A stretch of 10,856 bases of DNA from SYAC01 sp046048055 (GTDB taxonomy: Bacteria > Planctomycetota > Phycisphaerae > Phycisphaerales > SM1A02): the NCBI GenBank assembly GCA_046048055.1, contig JBJOGW010000045.1, positions 1 through 10,856 on the forward strand, read 5' to 3'. Each line of letters opens with the position of its first letter. Position 1 is the stretch's first letter. A program made the position numbers and the translations under genes. Below the pieces are notes generated by a model, which saw only the letters and a list, made by a program, of their open reading frames with translations, did not search any database and was not told the origin of the DNA. Shown one piece after another: positions 1-6,601 of the stretch.

Positions 1-283
1 GGAGCGGCTTCCCGCTCTCCAGCGTGATCACGCGGGCCAGATCGTCACGCCGCGCCAGCAGGGTGTCCGCAGCCCGCTGCAGGATGGCGGCGCGGGTGGC
101 GGTCGGGACCAGACGCCACGTCTCCAGCGACCGTGACGCGACATCCATGGCCCAGGCGGCCTCGCGGGCCCCGGCCCTGGGCAAGGTGGCGATCACCGAA
201 TCGCTTGCCGGATCGCGCACGTCGATCGGTGGACCCGCTGCCGCGTCGACCGCCTCCGCACCGATCAGCCACCGATCCCGCAT
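1..283 (-). CDS. Aldehyde dehydrogenase family protein, N-terminal part (cut by window edge)
   Basis: Reading the minus strand from the ATG at 283 gives 94 residues without a stop up to the left edge, so the gene is partial here. The translation begins MRDRWLIGAEAVDAAAG and continues with DVRDPASDSVIATLPRAGA, the typical NAD(P)-dependent aldehyde dehydrogenase opening (LIGGxWVDA, then DPATGEVIATVPxAGA). At the edge it shows RDDLARVITLESGKPL, matching the conserved ALDH segment TLExGKPL that lies on the nucleotide-binding domain. The family oxidises aldehydes to acids in the cytoplasm; the start is reminiscent of succinate-semialdehyde dehydrogenases, but the catalytic Cys and Glu are outside the window, so no substrate can be named. 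There is no Shine-Dalgarno; a TACGCT box lies 6 nt before the ATG, suggesting a leaderless mRNA. The gene is divergent from the WXG-like gene with only 24 bp between start codons. Confidence 0.85.
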   Translation of the reverse strand, partial: MRDRWLIGAEAVDAAAGPPIDVRDPASDSVIATLPRAGAREAAWAMDVASRSLETWRLVPTATRAAILQRAADTLLARRDDLARVITLESGKPL

Positions 284-307
284 CGATGCAGCGTACACTT
301 GCCCATC
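284..307. promoter_or_regulatory. Compact divergent promoter with overlapping -10 boxes
   Basis: The whole gap between two divergent start codons is 24 bp. It contains TACACT (294-299, plus strand) 8 nt before the ATG at 308, and on the minus strand TACGCT (295-290) 6 nt before the ATG at 283. The boxes overlap by two bases in AGCGTACACT. With normal spacing from -10 to start site, both transcripts would begin at or within a base or two of their ATG. No convincing -35 was found for the plus-strand box. Promoter activity is inferred from position and sequence only. Confidence 0.5.
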
Positions 308-580
308 ATGGCCAAGGCGATCGTGGATCCCAACGAGCTCCGCCGGTTCGCCGCCGACCTGAAGAAGTTCAACGGGGATGTGCAGGGCCAGATGGCCCGG
401 CTCGCCGCGTCGCTCGGCAGCCTGCAGCAGACCTGGCGTGACCAGGAGCAGGCCAAGTTCGCCGAGGAGTTCGAGCAGACCATGCGTTCGCTCCAGCGAT
501 TCCTGAAGGTGAGCGAGGAGTTCGTGCCCTTCCTGGCCCGCAAGGCCGAGCGCATCGAGGACTACCTGAACCAGCGCTAG
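308..580 (+). CDS. WXG100/ESAT-6-like small helical protein
   Basis: A 90-residue, highly charged, all-helical protein. Residues 43-45 are W-R-D, between two predicted helices, and F51 lies eight residues after the Trp, followed by AEEF. In ESAT-6 the Trp is also at 43 with Y51 eight residues later, so length, motif position and spacing fit the WXG100 fold, although Gly is replaced by Asp. WXG100 proteins form helical-hairpin dimers and are substrates or partners of FtsK-type ATPases of type VII secretion. There is no signal peptide and no C-terminal YxxxD/E export motif (the tail is DYLNQR). I chose the ATG at 308 over an in-frame TTG at 299 because a TACACT box ends at 299. It is first in a run of four same-strand genes; the next gene starts 2 nt after its stop. 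Family assignment is by pattern, not by search. Confidence 0.75.
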   Translation: MAKAIVDPNELRRFAADLKKFNGDVQGQMARLAASLGSLQQTWRDQEQAKFAEEFEQTMRSLQRFLKVSEEFVPFLARKAERIEDYLNQR

Positions 581-582
581 GC

Positions 583-1170
583 ATGGAGCCCACGCAGGCC
601 AACGTGCTCTCGGTGGACGTGCTGCAGCGGCTGCGTGCCGCCGTCATTCGCGCTCACGAGGACATGGGGCTTGCCCTGGCCGAGGCGGACTCCGAGGTGG
701 ACCGCGCCGTGGTGTGGGTGGAACGCGACCGCGTGCCGCACTGGCGTTCGCGCATCCAGCGGCTGGGCGAGCAGGTGAACGACGCCCGCAGCGCGCTCTT
801 CCGCAAGGAGACCGTGACCAGCAGCAAGGAGTCGCGCCCCAGCGTGGTGGACGAGAAGAAGGCGCTGGCCCGTGCCAAGGCAGCCCTCGAGGATGCCGAG
901 CGGCGACTGCAGCGATCCCGTGCCTGGGCCGCGGCCCTTCCGCGCGAGCAGGCCCTGTACAAGGGTGGCGTGGCGGCGCTCGCCACCATGATCGATCGCG
1001 AGATGCCCCGTGCGATCGTGGCCCTGGAGCGCATGACCGCCGCCCTCGAGGCCTACCAGCGCGGGCCCTCGCCGGATCTTCGCGCCCTGCTCGAGTCCGC
1101 AGCCGGCGACACGCCCGGACCATCGATGCGGCGTGGCGGGGATGCGGCCCCACCGGAGGAGAGGGCGTGA
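583..1170 (+). CDS. Coiled-coil protein of unknown family, partner of the WXG-like genes
   Basis: I do not recognise this 195-residue protein. It is almost entirely helical and charged: helices around residues 11-75, a flexible Ser/Lys stretch near 77-90, a strong coiled coil about 91-118 (KKALARAKAALEDAERRLQ), another helix 120-160, and a Pro/Gly/Ala-rich disordered tail from about 162. A W-R-S follows P52-H53, but it is not a convincing WXG motif. No signal peptide and no membrane segment are visible. The ATG at 583 lies 2 nt after the stop of the WXG-like gene and its TGA overlaps the GTG of the following small gene, so the three are surely co-transcribed and probably translationally coupled. 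By context it could be a secreted substrate, a chaperone for the WXG-like pair, or a structural adaptor for the downstream ATPase; the sequence does not decide between these. Confidence 0.8.
   Translation: MEPTQANVLSVDVLQRLRAAVIRAHEDMGLALAEADSEVDRAVVWVERDRVPHWRSRIQRLGEQVNDARSALFRKETVTSSKESRPSVVDEKKALARAKAALEDAERRLQRSRAWAAALPREQALYKGGVAALATMIDREMPRAIVALERMTAALEAYQRGPSPDLRALLESAAGDTPGPSMRRGGDAAPPEERA
1152..1162 (+). promoter_or_regulatory. Strong Shine-Dalgarno for the 73-residue WXG-like gene
   Basis: The purine-rich run CCGGAGGAGAG lies a few bases before the GTG at 1167 and inside the 3' end of the preceding gene. It decides the start of a gene too short to stand out as an ORF, and contrasts with the absence of such sites before most other starts here. 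Confidence 0.65.
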
Positions 1171-1388
1171 GCGTCGAGGGAGCCCGCATGCGGCTGCAGG
1201 CTGCGATGAAGGAACTGCGGCTGAAGTGGTCGCAGACCGAGCCGCAGTGGCGTGACGCCACGGCAAGGGCCTTTGCCGAGCGCTACATCGAGTCGCTTGA
1301 GGACGCCCTGCGATCGGCGTTGCCGGCCATGGAAGCGATGGCCGAGACGCTGGCGCGCGTGCGTCAGGAGTGCGGCGAGCCGCGCTGA
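1167..1388 (+). CDS. Second short WXG-like protein (73 residues)
   Basis: The reading frame from GTG 1167 to TGA 1386-1388 encodes 73 residues. A GGAGGAGAGG ribosome site precedes it and the GTGA overlap with the upstream stop is a classical coupling arrangement, so I prefer this start to the ATG at 1188 or to longer upstream readings. Residues 28-30 are W-R-D, then F36 eight residues after the Trp and FAERY, closely parallel to WRD..FAEEF of the 90-residue protein encoded at 308-580. The remainder is one amphipathic helix (IESLEDALRSALPAMEAMAETLARVR). It is shorter than standard WXG100 proteins because the helix before the Trp is only about 25 residues. The two proteins may pair as a heterodimer, like EsxA/EsxB; that is inference from shared motif and operon. 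No export signal or membrane segment is seen. Confidence 0.72.
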   Translation: MSVEGARMRLQAAMKELRLKWSQTEPQWRDATARAFAERYIESLEDALRSALPAMEAMAETLARVRQECGEPR

Positions 1389-1426
1389 TCATGACCCTGG
1401 CGTCACCGCGCGCGGGTGCGGCCCCG

Positions 1427-1442
1427 TAGAATCGCCGCTGGC
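1427..1442 (+). promoter_or_regulatory. -10-like TAGAAT box before the FtsK-type gene
   Basis: TAGAAT (1427-1432) lies 10 nt before the TTG at 1443, in the 54-bp gap after the WXG-like operon. A start site near 1439-1441 would give an almost leaderless mRNA. No clear TTGACA-like -35 is present at 16-18 bp upstream. It argues for a separate or additional promoter for the ATPase gene and against the alternative GTG start at 1416, which would lie upstream of it. Confidence 0.4.
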
Positions 1443-4400
1443 TTGTCCCAGGGCAACGACGCCATCGCGGAACTCTCCCGGCAGTGGAGCCGGCTCGCCC
1501 AGGCGCTCCTGCAGCGGCATGAGCGGGGCGTGGCCGCCGCGGCGGAGTTCGAGGCAGCGACCGGTACCGAGAACGAGCGCCACGGGCGGACGGTGGCCCA
1601 GATCCGCGACCGCCGCGACGACATCTGCCGCAGGGCACAGGATCGCTTCGCCGGGTTGGAACGGACGGCCCGGGAGGCGCATGCGGCGGAGCGTGGGGGA
1701 CTGCAGGCCAAGGCCCAGGAGACCGAGGAGGAGATCCAGCGACGCTTCGAACGGCAGCATCGCGAGGCAAGGGATGCCTATCGACAGGCCCTCTGGCTGG
1801 CGGAAAGCGTGCACGAGGCCGGTGAAAATGGCCCGCGCATCCAGTTGGAGGAACGGCGTGCCGAGGTGGGCGAGCGCCGCGAGGCACTCGAGCAACTGGT
1901 GGAACAGGCGAGGCGACAGACGCGCCGCTACCGACAGCGTCCGCCGCAGGTGCCGCCCGCCGCGCCGGGTGAGCCCTCGGCCCAGAGCCTGATGCAGCTC
2001 TCGGCCGCCATGCTGGCCGCGCAGCAGGCCTACGCCGGCCTGCGCCGCCAGCGTGTGGCGGGACTCTTCCGGGGCCCCATCCTGCTGGTGCCCACCCTGG
2101 TGCTGGCCGCGTCAGCGGCTGTGGCCGCGCTGCTGGCTGGTGCTCGCGGCTCGCAGGTGGGCCTGGCGGCCCTTGCGGGCGCAACGATCGTTCCGGTGGT
2201 GGCCGTACCGCTGTGGTTCATGGCGCGTGGCCATGTGAGGCGCGCCTGGGCTCCGTTGCTGCAGGCGATCGCGCAGGCGGAGTCGGCGGCCACAGCCGCG
2301 CTCGTCTTCGCGGAACAGGACCGCGAACGCAAGGTTCGCCAGGCCAAGGACCAGCTCGACCGGGATCGTCAGGCGGCCCACGCTCGCTGGAAGCCGGTGC
2401 TGGCAGCCATCGAGTCCAAGCGCGAGGCACGCCGTCAGGAACTGGGTGGCAAGCTTCCCGAGCGCACGGCGCGCATCGAGCGAAACCTGCAGGAGGCGCT
2501 GGCCGAGGCCACCGCCGAACGGGACGGCCTCATGACCGCGGCGGGAGTCGAGGCGGATCTTGCCCTGGAGCGAGAGCATGCCCGCCACCGGGCCGAGGTC
2601 GACCGCATCCGCCAGCAGCATGAGGATGCGCAGGCCCGCCGAACGCAAGATTGGGTGCGCGAACGGGACCAGTTCGAGGCCGCCATGCGCGACCTGGTGG
2701 CCCGGGGGCAGGCGGTGCGCGCCGACCGCGACTCGCTCCAGCCCGATGCGTCGGTCTTCCCGCAACACCTGTTCTGTGGAAGCGTGCTGCTGCAGGCCCG
2801 GGATCTGGCTCATGGCCTGCCCGAGGAGGCAGGTCATGCCTGGCCCGGACCGGCCACGTGGCGGGCGCCCTTGCTCCGTCCGCTGCCCCAGGCGCCCAGC
2901 CTGCTCATCCAGGCGCCTCCCGAGCGTCGTGGCGAGGCACTGGCGGCGCTCCAGGCGGCCGTGGCCAGGTTGCTCCTCCAGAGCCCGCCGGGCAAGGTGC
3001 GACTCACCCTGATCGACCCGGTGGGACTTGGTCAGAGTTTCGCGGGCTTCATGCACCTGGCGGACCGGATGGAGCAGCTCGTGGGCGAGCGGATCTGGAC
3101 CGAGCCCCGGCACATCGAGCAGAAGCTGCTCGACCTGACCGAGCACATGGAGACCGTCATCCAGAAGTACCTGCGTGACGAGTACCCCACCATCGCCGAC
3201 TACAACGCGGAGGCGGGCCAGCTTGCCGAGCCGCTGCGCGTGCTGGTGATGGCGGACTTTCCGGCGGGCCTGAACGAGGCGGCGGTGCGACGGCTTCTGA
3301 GCGTGCTGCAGTCCGGGGCGCGGTGCGGGGTGCACCTGCTCGTGCTGCGTGACGCCTCGCGTGCCTTGCCCGATGGATTGGCCGAGGGCGACCTGCTCCG
3401 CGCCTGCCGACGCATCCTGTGGCAGGATGGCGCGTTCCGCCTGGATGATCCCGTGCTGGCCACGGCACCCCTTGAGCTGGATGTGCCGCCCAGCGCCGCG
3501 CGCCTGCAGGCGCTGCTGCAGGCGGTGGGGGAGCGGGCCAAGGCCGCCTCGGTGGTGCAGGTGCCCTTCGAGGCGATCGCGCCCGGGACCGCGCAGGTGT
3601 GGACCGCCAGCTCGGCCGAGAGCCTGCGCGTGCCCATCGGGCGGACCGGCGCCACGCAACTGCAGAACCTGGTGCTGGGCGAGGGCACACGGCAGCACGT
3701 GCTGATCGCGGGCAAGACCGGCTCGGGCAAGAGCACGCTGCTCAACGCCATGATCGTGAACCTGGCCAGCTGGTTCTCTCCCGACGAGCTCGAACTGTGG
3801 CTGGTCGACTTCAAGAAGGGCGTGGAGTTCAAGGCCTACGCGATGCACGGCCTGCCCCATGCCCGCGCCGTGGCGGTGGAGAGCGATCGGGAGTTCGGGC
3901 TGAGCGTGCTGCAGGGACTGGACGCCGAGCTCAAGCGTCGCGGCGACCTGTTCCGGTCAGCCGGCGTGCAGGACCTGGCCGCATGGCGTCGGCTGGGCAA
4001 GTCCCAGCCCATGCCGCGAGCGCTGCTGATGGTGGACGAGTTCCAGGAACTCTTCGTCGAGGAGGACAAGGTGGCCCAGGAGGCCGCGCTGCTGCTGGAC
4101 CGGCTGGTGCGGCAGGGCCGCGCGTTCGGCATGCACGTGATCCTGGGTTCCCAGACGCTCGGAGGCGCCTATGCGCTGCCGCGCACCACCATGGGCCAGA
4201 TGGGCGTGCGCGTGGCCATGCAGTGCAACGAGGCCGACGCGGCCCTGATCCTGTCGGACGACAACACGGCGGCACGGTTGCTGAGCCGGCCGGGCGAGGC
4301 CATCTACAACGATGCCGGCGGCCTGGTGGAGGGCAACAGCCCCTTTCAGGTGGTGTGGCTGGGCGACCACGAGCGCGAGCGCCGGGTGAAGGAACTGTCC

Positions 4401-5282
4401 CAGCGAGGCCAGGCCACCTCGCCCGCACGACCGCCGATGATCGTCTTCGACGGCACCAGCCGCGCCGACATCTCCGCCTGTCGCTCGCTGCGCGCGCGGC
4501 TGGCCGCACCGGCCGCCGCGTCCATGCCCCTGGTGCTGCACCTGGGCGAGCCGGTGGCCATCCGCGAGGCCACGGTGGCACCGCTGCGCCGTCAGTCCGG
4601 CGCCAACCTGCTGGTGGTGGGCCAGGAGGAGCACATGGCACTTGGGGTGTCCGTGTCGGTGCTGGCCAGCCTGCGCGGCAACCAGGGCGTGCGGGTCACG
4701 CTGCTCGACGGCACGCCCGGTGACTCGCCGGACGCGGGCCGCCTGGAGGCCATCGCCCGCTCGCTGGGGCTGGATGTGCAGGTGCCCTCGTGGCGCGACA
4801 TCGACCAGGCGATCGTGGCGGTGGGGCAGGAGGTGGCGCGGCGACAGGAATCCGGACGAGCCGACGAGCCGCCGGTGGTGCTGCTGCTGCACGGGCTGCA
4901 GCGGTTCCGTTCGCTCCGCCGGGACGAGGATGACTTCAGCTTCGGCTCGAGTGATGCGCCACCCAAGCCGGATCGGGTGCTGGCCTCGGTGCTGCGGGAC
5001 GGACCGCCACTGGGCGTGCATGTGGTCGCCTGGGCGGACACGGCGTCCAGCCTGCAGCGCGTGGTCGACCGCAACGGCATGCGCGAGTTTGACCAGCGCG
5101 TGCTGATGCAGATGGGTGCCAACGATTCGAGCGGGCTCATCGACTCGCCCGCCGCCAGCCGGCTCGGTGCGGAGCGGGCCCTGCTGTTCAGCGAGGAACG
5201 GGGCACGGTGGAGCGTTTTCGACCGTTCGAGCCGGCCTCGGACTCGGAACTCGCGGCCCTGGTGAAGGCCCCGGCCAGCTAG
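1443..5282 (+). CDS. Membrane-anchored FtsK/SpoIIIE-type (EssC/EccC-like) ATPase with coiled coils
   Basis: A 1279-residue protein from TTG 1443 (1288 if GTG 1416 is used). Order of parts: charged coiled coil about 10-165; two hydrophobic helices about 210-232 and 238-260 joined by a very short loop; second long coiled coil about 276-431; then three RecA-like modules. Module 1 (about 485-680) has IQAPPERRGEA where Walker A should be and VMADFPAG for Walker B. Module 2 has intact Walker A GKTGSGKS (757-764), LVDFKKGVEF, Walker B ALLMVDEFQELF (D865, E866) and the GSQTLGG sensor. Module 3 (about 1028-1266) keeps the fold pattern but has VVGQEEHMALG and VLLLHGLQRF. FtsK/SpoIIIE enzymes are ring motors moving DNA or, as EssC/EccC, driving type VII secretion with WXG100 partners. 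Two WXG-like genes directly upstream favour the latter. It has no FHA domain and no gamma DNA-reading domain. Its stop overlaps that of the convergent desulfurase gene. Confidence 0.88.
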   Translation: MSQGNDAIAELSRQWSRLAQALLQRHERGVAAAAEFEAATGTENERHGRTVAQIRDRRDDICRRAQDRFAGLERTAREAHAAERGGLQAKAQETEEEIQRRFERQHREARDAYRQALWLAESVHEAGENGPRIQLEERRAEVGERREALEQLVEQARRQTRRYRQRPPQVPPAAPGEPSAQSLMQLSAAMLAAQQAYAGLRRQRVAGLFRGPILLVPTLVLAASAAVAALLAGARGSQVGLAALAGATIVPVVAVPLWFMARGHVRRAWAPLLQAIAQAESAATAALVFAEQDRERKVRQAKDQLDRDRQAAHARWKPVLAAIESKREARRQELGGKLPERTARIERNLQEALAEATAERDGLMTAAGVEADLALEREHARHRAEVDRIRQQHEDAQARRTQDWVRERDQFEAAMRDLVARGQAVRADRDSLQPDASVFPQHLFCGSVLLQARDLAHGLPEEAGHAWPGPATWRAPLLRPLPQAPSLLIQAPPERRGEALAALQAAVARLLLQSPPGKVRLTLIDPVGLGQSFAGFMHLADRMEQLVGERIWTEPRHIEQKLLDLTEHMETVIQKYLRDEYPTIADYNAEAGQLAEPLRVLVMADFPAGLNEAAVRRLLSVLQSGARCGVHLLVLRDASRALPDGLAEGDLLRACRRILWQDGAFRLDDPVLATAPLELDVPPSAARLQALLQAVGERAKAASVVQVPFEAIAPGTAQVWTASSAESLRVPIGRTGATQLQNLVLGEGTRQHVLIAGKTGSGKSTLLNAMIVNLASWFSPDELELWLVDFKKGVEFKAYAMHGLPHARAVAVESDREFGLSVLQGLDAELKRRGDLFRSAGVQDLAAWRRLGKSQPMPRALLMVDEFQELFVEEDKVAQEAALLLDRLVRQGRAFGMHVILGSQTLGGAYALPRTTMGQMGVRVAMQCNEADAALILSDDNTAARLLSRPGEAIYNDAGGLVEGNSPFQVVWLGDHERERRVKELSQRGQATSPARPPMIVFDGTSRADISACRSLRARLAAPAAASMPLVLHLGEPVAIREATVAPLRRQSGANLLVVGQEEHMALGVSVSVLASLRGNQGVRVTLLDGTPGDSPDAGRLEAIARSLGLDVQVPSWRDIDQAIVAVGQEVARRQESGRADEPPVVLLLHGLQRFRSLRRDEDDFSFGSSDAPPKPDRVLASVLRDGPPLGVHVVAWADTASSLQRVVDRNGMREFDQRVLMQMGANDSSGLIDSPAASRLGAERALLFSEERGTVERFRPFEPASDSELAALVKAPAS
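2070..2222 (+). other. Transmembrane hairpin segment in the FtsK-type ATPase
   Basis: This stretch encodes two hydrophobic helices (GPILLVPTLVLAASAAVAAL and, after about six residues, LAALAGATIVPVVAVPLWF). Positive residues flank both outer ends (RRQRVAGLFR before, RGHVRR after), which predicts that N- and C-terminal parts are both cytoplasmic, with both coiled coils on the same side as the ATPase modules. Confidence 0.7.
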
Positions 5283-6451
5283 CGGCCGCCGGCGCCACCC
5301 AGCGCATGCGCCGAGTCACCCCGGACCACGCGGGCCGCCTGCACGATGCGCTCGGCGGCCTGGTGCATGTCCTGGGCGCTGGTCCGGCGATCCGCGCTGA
5401 ACCGCACGCTGCCGTGGGCGTGCGCCGCAGGAATGCCCATCGCCAGCAGCACCGGGCTGGGCTCCAGCGATCCGCTGCTGCATGCCGCGCCTGCGCTGGC
5501 GGCCACGCCCCGCTCGGAGAGTGCCAGCAGGATTGCCTCGGCTTCCAGATTGGGAAAGGCCAGGCTGGTGGTGTTCCACAGGCGCGATGCCGAACCCGCG
5601 TTCACGACCACCTCGGGCAGGGCCGATCGCACCAGCCGCTCGAGCAGGTCTCGGCACTCGGATGACCCGCCGCCCGAGTCGAGCCACGCGCGGGCCGCCG
5701 CCGCCGCCGCGCCGAACCCCACGATGCCGGGCACGTTCTCGGTGCCGGCACGGCGTTCGCGTTCCTGCGGACCTCCCGAGAGCGTGGCCAGCATCGGAAC
5801 GCCGCGCCGCACCGCCAGCGCGCCCACGCCCTTGGGCCCGTGCAGCTTGTGTGCGGAGCAACTGAGCAGGTCCACCCCCCAGCCGGCGAAGTGGGTGGGC
5901 AGCTTGCCGACCCATTGCGTGGCATCGGTGTGAAAGGTCACGCCAGCGGCACGGCACCGTGCCGCCAGTTCAGCCACGGGCTGCAGCACGCCAGTCTCGT
6001 TGTTGGCGGCCATCACGCTCACCACGGCCACCTGTTCGGCGCGCGTTGCCAGCAGGGCCTCCAGTTCCTCGGGGCTCACGCGACCAAGGTCATCGTGCGG
6101 CAGCCAGGCCACCTCGGCCTCGCCACGCTCCTGAAGACGCAGGGCCAGTTCCCGCACCGCCGAGTGTTCCAGGCGACTGGTCACCAGAAGCCGGCGTCCG
6201 GTGGCCGACATCGATCCGCGGATTGCCAGGTCCGCCGACTCGGTGCCGCCGCTCGTGAACACCACCTCGCGCTCGCTGCAGCCGAGCAGGGCCGCCACGT
6301 CGGCACGGGCCCGTTCCACCGCGTGCCGAGCCGCTTGCCCGGCCCGGTGCACCGAACTGGGGTTGGCCCATTCGTGACGCATGGCCTCCGCGACGGCTTC
6401 CACGACCTCCGGCAACGGTTCCGTGGTGGCGTTGGCGTCCAGATAGATCAC
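5279..6451 (-). CDS. Cysteine desulfurase, NifS/IscS class
   Basis: A 390-residue PLP enzyme that releases sulfur from L-cysteine as a persulfide for Fe-S clusters, tRNA thiolation and cofactors in the cytoplasm. It opens MIYLDANATTEPLPEVVEAV, the standard class V aminotransferase start. H96 (SRLEHSAV), D176 and Q179 (HTDATQ) and the PLP lysine K202 (SCSAHKLHGPKG) are present, and the mobile loop carries the catalytic C324 in SAGAACSSGSLEPSPVL, closer to NifS than to group II SufS. GGPQERERRAGTENVPGIVG is the usual substrate-loop region. Length is normal. The start is GTG 6451 with no Shine-Dalgarno but a TAGACT box 6 nt before. No iscU, nifU or regulator lies next to it, so it may serve general Fe-S or tRNA sulfur supply. 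It converges on the ATPase gene and its TAG stop overlaps the other gene's TAG. Confidence 0.93.
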   Translation of the reverse strand: MIYLDANATTEPLPEVVEAVAEAMRHEWANPSSVHRAGQAARHAVERARADVAALLGCSEREVVFTSGGTESADLAIRGSMSATGRRLLVTSRLEHSAVRELALRLQERGEAEVAWLPHDDLGRVSPEELEALLATRAEQVAVVSVMAANNETGVLQPVAELAARCRAAGVTFHTDATQWVGKLPTHFAGWGVDLLSCSAHKLHGPKGVGALAVRRGVPMLATLSGGPQERERRAGTENVPGIVGFGAAAAAARAWLDSGGGSSECRDLLERLVRSALPEVVVNAGSASRLWNTTSLAFPNLEAEAILLALSERGVAASAGAACSSGSLEPSPVLLAMGIPAAHAHGSVRFSADRRTSAQDMHQAAERIVQAARVVRGDSAHALGGAGGR

Positions 6452-6463
6452 GGGGCCAGTCTA
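6452..6463 (-). promoter_or_regulatory. -10-like TAGACT box of the cysteine desulfurase gene
   Basis: On the minus strand TAGACT (6463-6458) is followed by GGCCCC and then the GTG start at 6451. The 6-nt distance would place the transcription start on or next to the start codon, i.e. a leaderless mRNA. The -35 region falls on the upstream terminator hairpin and has no good match. Inference from position and similarity to the other boxes in this window. Confidence 0.45.
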
Positions 6464-6475
6464 GGAGTGTGGCCG

Positions 6476-6513
6476 AAAAACATGGCGGGCCCGATCCATC
6501 GACCGGGCCCGCC
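6476..6513 (-). terminator. Intrinsic terminator after tRNA-Leu
   Basis: Perfect 10-bp arms (6484-6493 and 6504-6513, GGCGGGCCCG and its complement) enclose a 10-nt loop. On the minus strand the hairpin is followed after 3 nt by TTTTT (6480-6476). It begins 4 bp past the 3' end of tRNA-Leu and so would end that transcript, insulating the cysteine desulfurase gene just downstream. Confidence 0.8.
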
Positions 6514-6517
6514 TTCA

Positions 6518-6601
6518 TGCGGATGAGAGGAGTCGAACCTCCACGGGAGTTACCCCACAAGAACCTGAATCTTGCGCGTCTGCCAATTCCGCCACATCCG
6601 C
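6518..6601 (-). tRNA. tRNA-Leu (anticodon CAG)
   Basis: The minus strand folds as a class II tRNA of 84 nt including discriminator A. The 7-bp acceptor is GCGGATG with CATCCGC. The D arm contains GCGGAATTGGCAGACGC. The anticodon arm is CAAGA-TTCAGGT-TCTTG, giving anticodon CAG that reads CUG, the likely dominant Leu codon at this GC. A long variable arm (GGGGTAACTCCC) and the T arm GGAGG-TTCGACT-CCTCT follow, with one G-U pair. The 3' CCA is not encoded. It sits between rpoD and the desulfurase gene with its own -10 box and terminator. Confidence 0.95.

Noticed and set aside
714..1388. 224-codon plus-strand frame ending at 1388, as one larger protein
   Set aside because: Its first two thirds are out of frame with the well-supported 195-residue gene. 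The Shine-Dalgarno and GTGA overlap place the true start at 1167.
1406..1415. Palindrome CCGCGCGCGG in the gap before the FtsK-type gene
   Set aside because: Only ten bases of pure G and C in high-GC DNA, with no loop for a hairpin and no T tract; likely chance.
577..2184. 535-codon open frame on the minus strand opposite the WXG-like operon
   Set aside because: Composition is Arg/Pro/Ala-rich without motifs, typical of antisense frames at high GC, and it overlaps four better supported plus-strand genes.
2112..3860. 582-codon open frame on the minus strand opposite the FtsK-type gene
   Set aside because: His/Gln/Arg-rich shadow with no recognisable domain; the plus strand carries coherent Walker motifs and coiled coils here.
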